From positions 1 to 6,311 of the forward strand of contig NZ_JBQCEE010000135.1 in the NCBI RefSeq assembly GCF_051960575.1: DNA of 6,311 bases, read 5' to 3'. Positions within the stretch are counted from its first letter, which is position 1; the number at the start of each line of letters is the position of its first letter. This DNA comes from JBQCEE01 sp051960575 (GTDB taxonomy: Bacteria; Actinomycetota; Actinomycetes; Mycobacteriales; Jatrophihabitantaceae). Made by a program: the position numbers and the translations under genes. Positions 5,581-6,311 of the stretch are shown here, one piece after another. The notes beneath the pieces are model-generated. The model had not been told where the DNA came from, ran no database searches, and worked only from the letters and a program-made list of their open reading frames with translations.

Positions 5581-6311
5581 CCGACGAGGTGCTGTACGAG
5601 GTGCGGGGCTCGACGGCGGTGGTGACGATGAACCGGCCCGAGTACCGCAACGCGCAGAACTCGGCGATGACCTATGCGCTCGATCGGGCGTTCCAGCGCG
5701 CGGTCGACGACGACGAGGTCAAGGTCATCGTGCTGGCCGGTGCGGGCGCGCACTTCTCGGCCGGCCACGACATCGGCACACCCGGCCGTGACGTCGATGT
5801 GCACTACGACAACACCGCGATCATCTGGTGGGACCACGTCGGGCGCGAGGGCGGCGACCTGCGGTACGCCCGCGAGATGGAGGTCTACCTCGGCATGTGC
5901 CGGCGCTGGCGCGAGATCCCCAAGCCGGTGATCGCGATGGTGCAGGGCGCGTGCATCGCGGGCGGGTTGATGCTCACGTTCGTGTGCGACCTGATCGTCG
6001 CGTCCGACGATGCGTTCTTCGGCGACCCCGTGGTGCGCATGGGCATTCCGGGCGTGGAGTACTTCGCGCACCCGTGGGTGATCGGCCCGCGCGCCGCGAA
6101 GGAGATCCTCTTCACCGGTGACCGCTTCACCGCTCAGCGCGCGTACGAGTGGGGCATGGTCAACCGGGTCGTGGCGCGTGATGCACTCGACGAGGAGACC
6201 TTCGCGATCGCCGAGCGGATCGCGGCGATGCCACGGTTCGGGCTGGCGCTCACCAAGCGTGCGGTGAACCAGTGCGAGGACGCCATGGGGATGCGCAACG
6301 GCATGGACTCG
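5577..6311 (+). CDS. Crotonase-family protein (annotated type: enoyl-CoA hydratase), 3' end missing
   Basis: The first 245 codons are visible and the frame runs off the window with no stop. The crotonase fold is clear. The CoA/oxyanion-hole segment HFSAGHDI is at 59-66, the second oxyanion segment GACIAGGLML at 124-133, and FTGDRFTAQRAYEWGMVNRVV follows at 179-199. The two glutamates of classical enoyl-CoA hydratase (Glu144 and Glu164 in the rat enzyme) align with Met132 and Val152, so ordinary hydratase chemistry is doubtful. Glu161 and His165, in GVEYFAHP, are polar candidates nearby. A loop of roughly 15 extra residues with Trp84-Trp85 follows the first oxyanion segment. It overlaps fadD3 by 4 nt (ATGA), so it belongs to the same KstR2-controlled transcript and presumably acts on a CoA ester of the HIP pathway or a neighbouring route. 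M. tuberculosis has fadE31 at this place. It is not EchA20 as far as I can judge, and its substrate is unknown. Confidence 0.85.
   Translation, partial: MTDEVLYEVRGSTAVVTMNRPEYRNAQNSAMTYALDRAFQRAVDDDEVKVIVLAGAGAHFSAGHDIGTPGRDVDVHYDNTAIIWWDHVGREGGDLRYAREMEVYLGMCRRWREIPKPVIAMVQGACIAGGLMLTFVCDLIVASDDAFFGDPVVRMGIPGVEYFAHPWVIGPRAAKEILFTGDRFTAQRAYEWGMVNRVVARDALDEETFAIAERIAAMPRFGLALTKRAVNQCEDAMGMRNGMDS

Noticed and set aside
1..6311. Possible CRISPR array, tRNA, rRNA or riboswitch
   Set aside because: I saw no regularly spaced repeats, tRNA-like cloverleaf or conserved RNA element. Apart from the gaps at 105-215 and 3986-4050, the window is protein-coding.

Overview
The window is high-GC DNA with dense, overlapping genes, typical of an actinobacterium (Actinomycetota). 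Its core matches, in gene content, order and orientation, the KstR2-controlled HIP block known from Mycobacterium and Rhodococcus, which degrades the last two steroid rings (C and D) of cholesterol. I recognise the proteins by recalled similarity to M. tuberculosis Rv3556c (FadA6), Rv3557c (KstR2), Rv3559c (IpdF), Rv3560c (FadE30) and Rv3561 (FadD3). No search was run, and the genus cannot be told from this stretch.

Layout. Positions 1-127 are the right end of an IS481-type insertion sequence: the last codons of its transposase, then a terminus ending in ACA that directly abuts CCTAGG, an NCTAGN-type target site. Positions 128-158 form a hairpin, and the rest of the gap up to 215 holds nothing I recognise. 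Positions 216-3985 are one leftward operon, transcribed fadE30 - ipdF - kstR2 - fadA6, in which every junction overlaps (4, 4 and 8 nt). Positions 3986-4050 are a divergent control region with a perfect match to the KstR2 operator consensus. Positions 4051-6311 run rightward with fadD3 and, overlapping it by 4 nt, a crotonase-fold gene cut by the window edge.

How the genes work together. FadD3 activates the indanedione propionate HIP to HIP-CoA. FadE30 and IpdF carry out oxidation steps on the HIP-CoA-derived rings, and FadA6 thiolytically shortens the ring-opened product. KstR2 represses both arms from the shared operator and is released by HIP-CoA, so FadD3 makes the inducer. Because kstR2 lies inside the operon it controls, it should regulate itself. 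The crotonase is the least explained member: it lies where M. tuberculosis has fadE31, and it lacks both glutamates of classical enoyl-CoA hydratases.

The block as a whole is a known system. The parts worth a second look are the crotonase, the very tight coupling of the regulator to the enzymes, and the insertion sequence beside the end of the operon.
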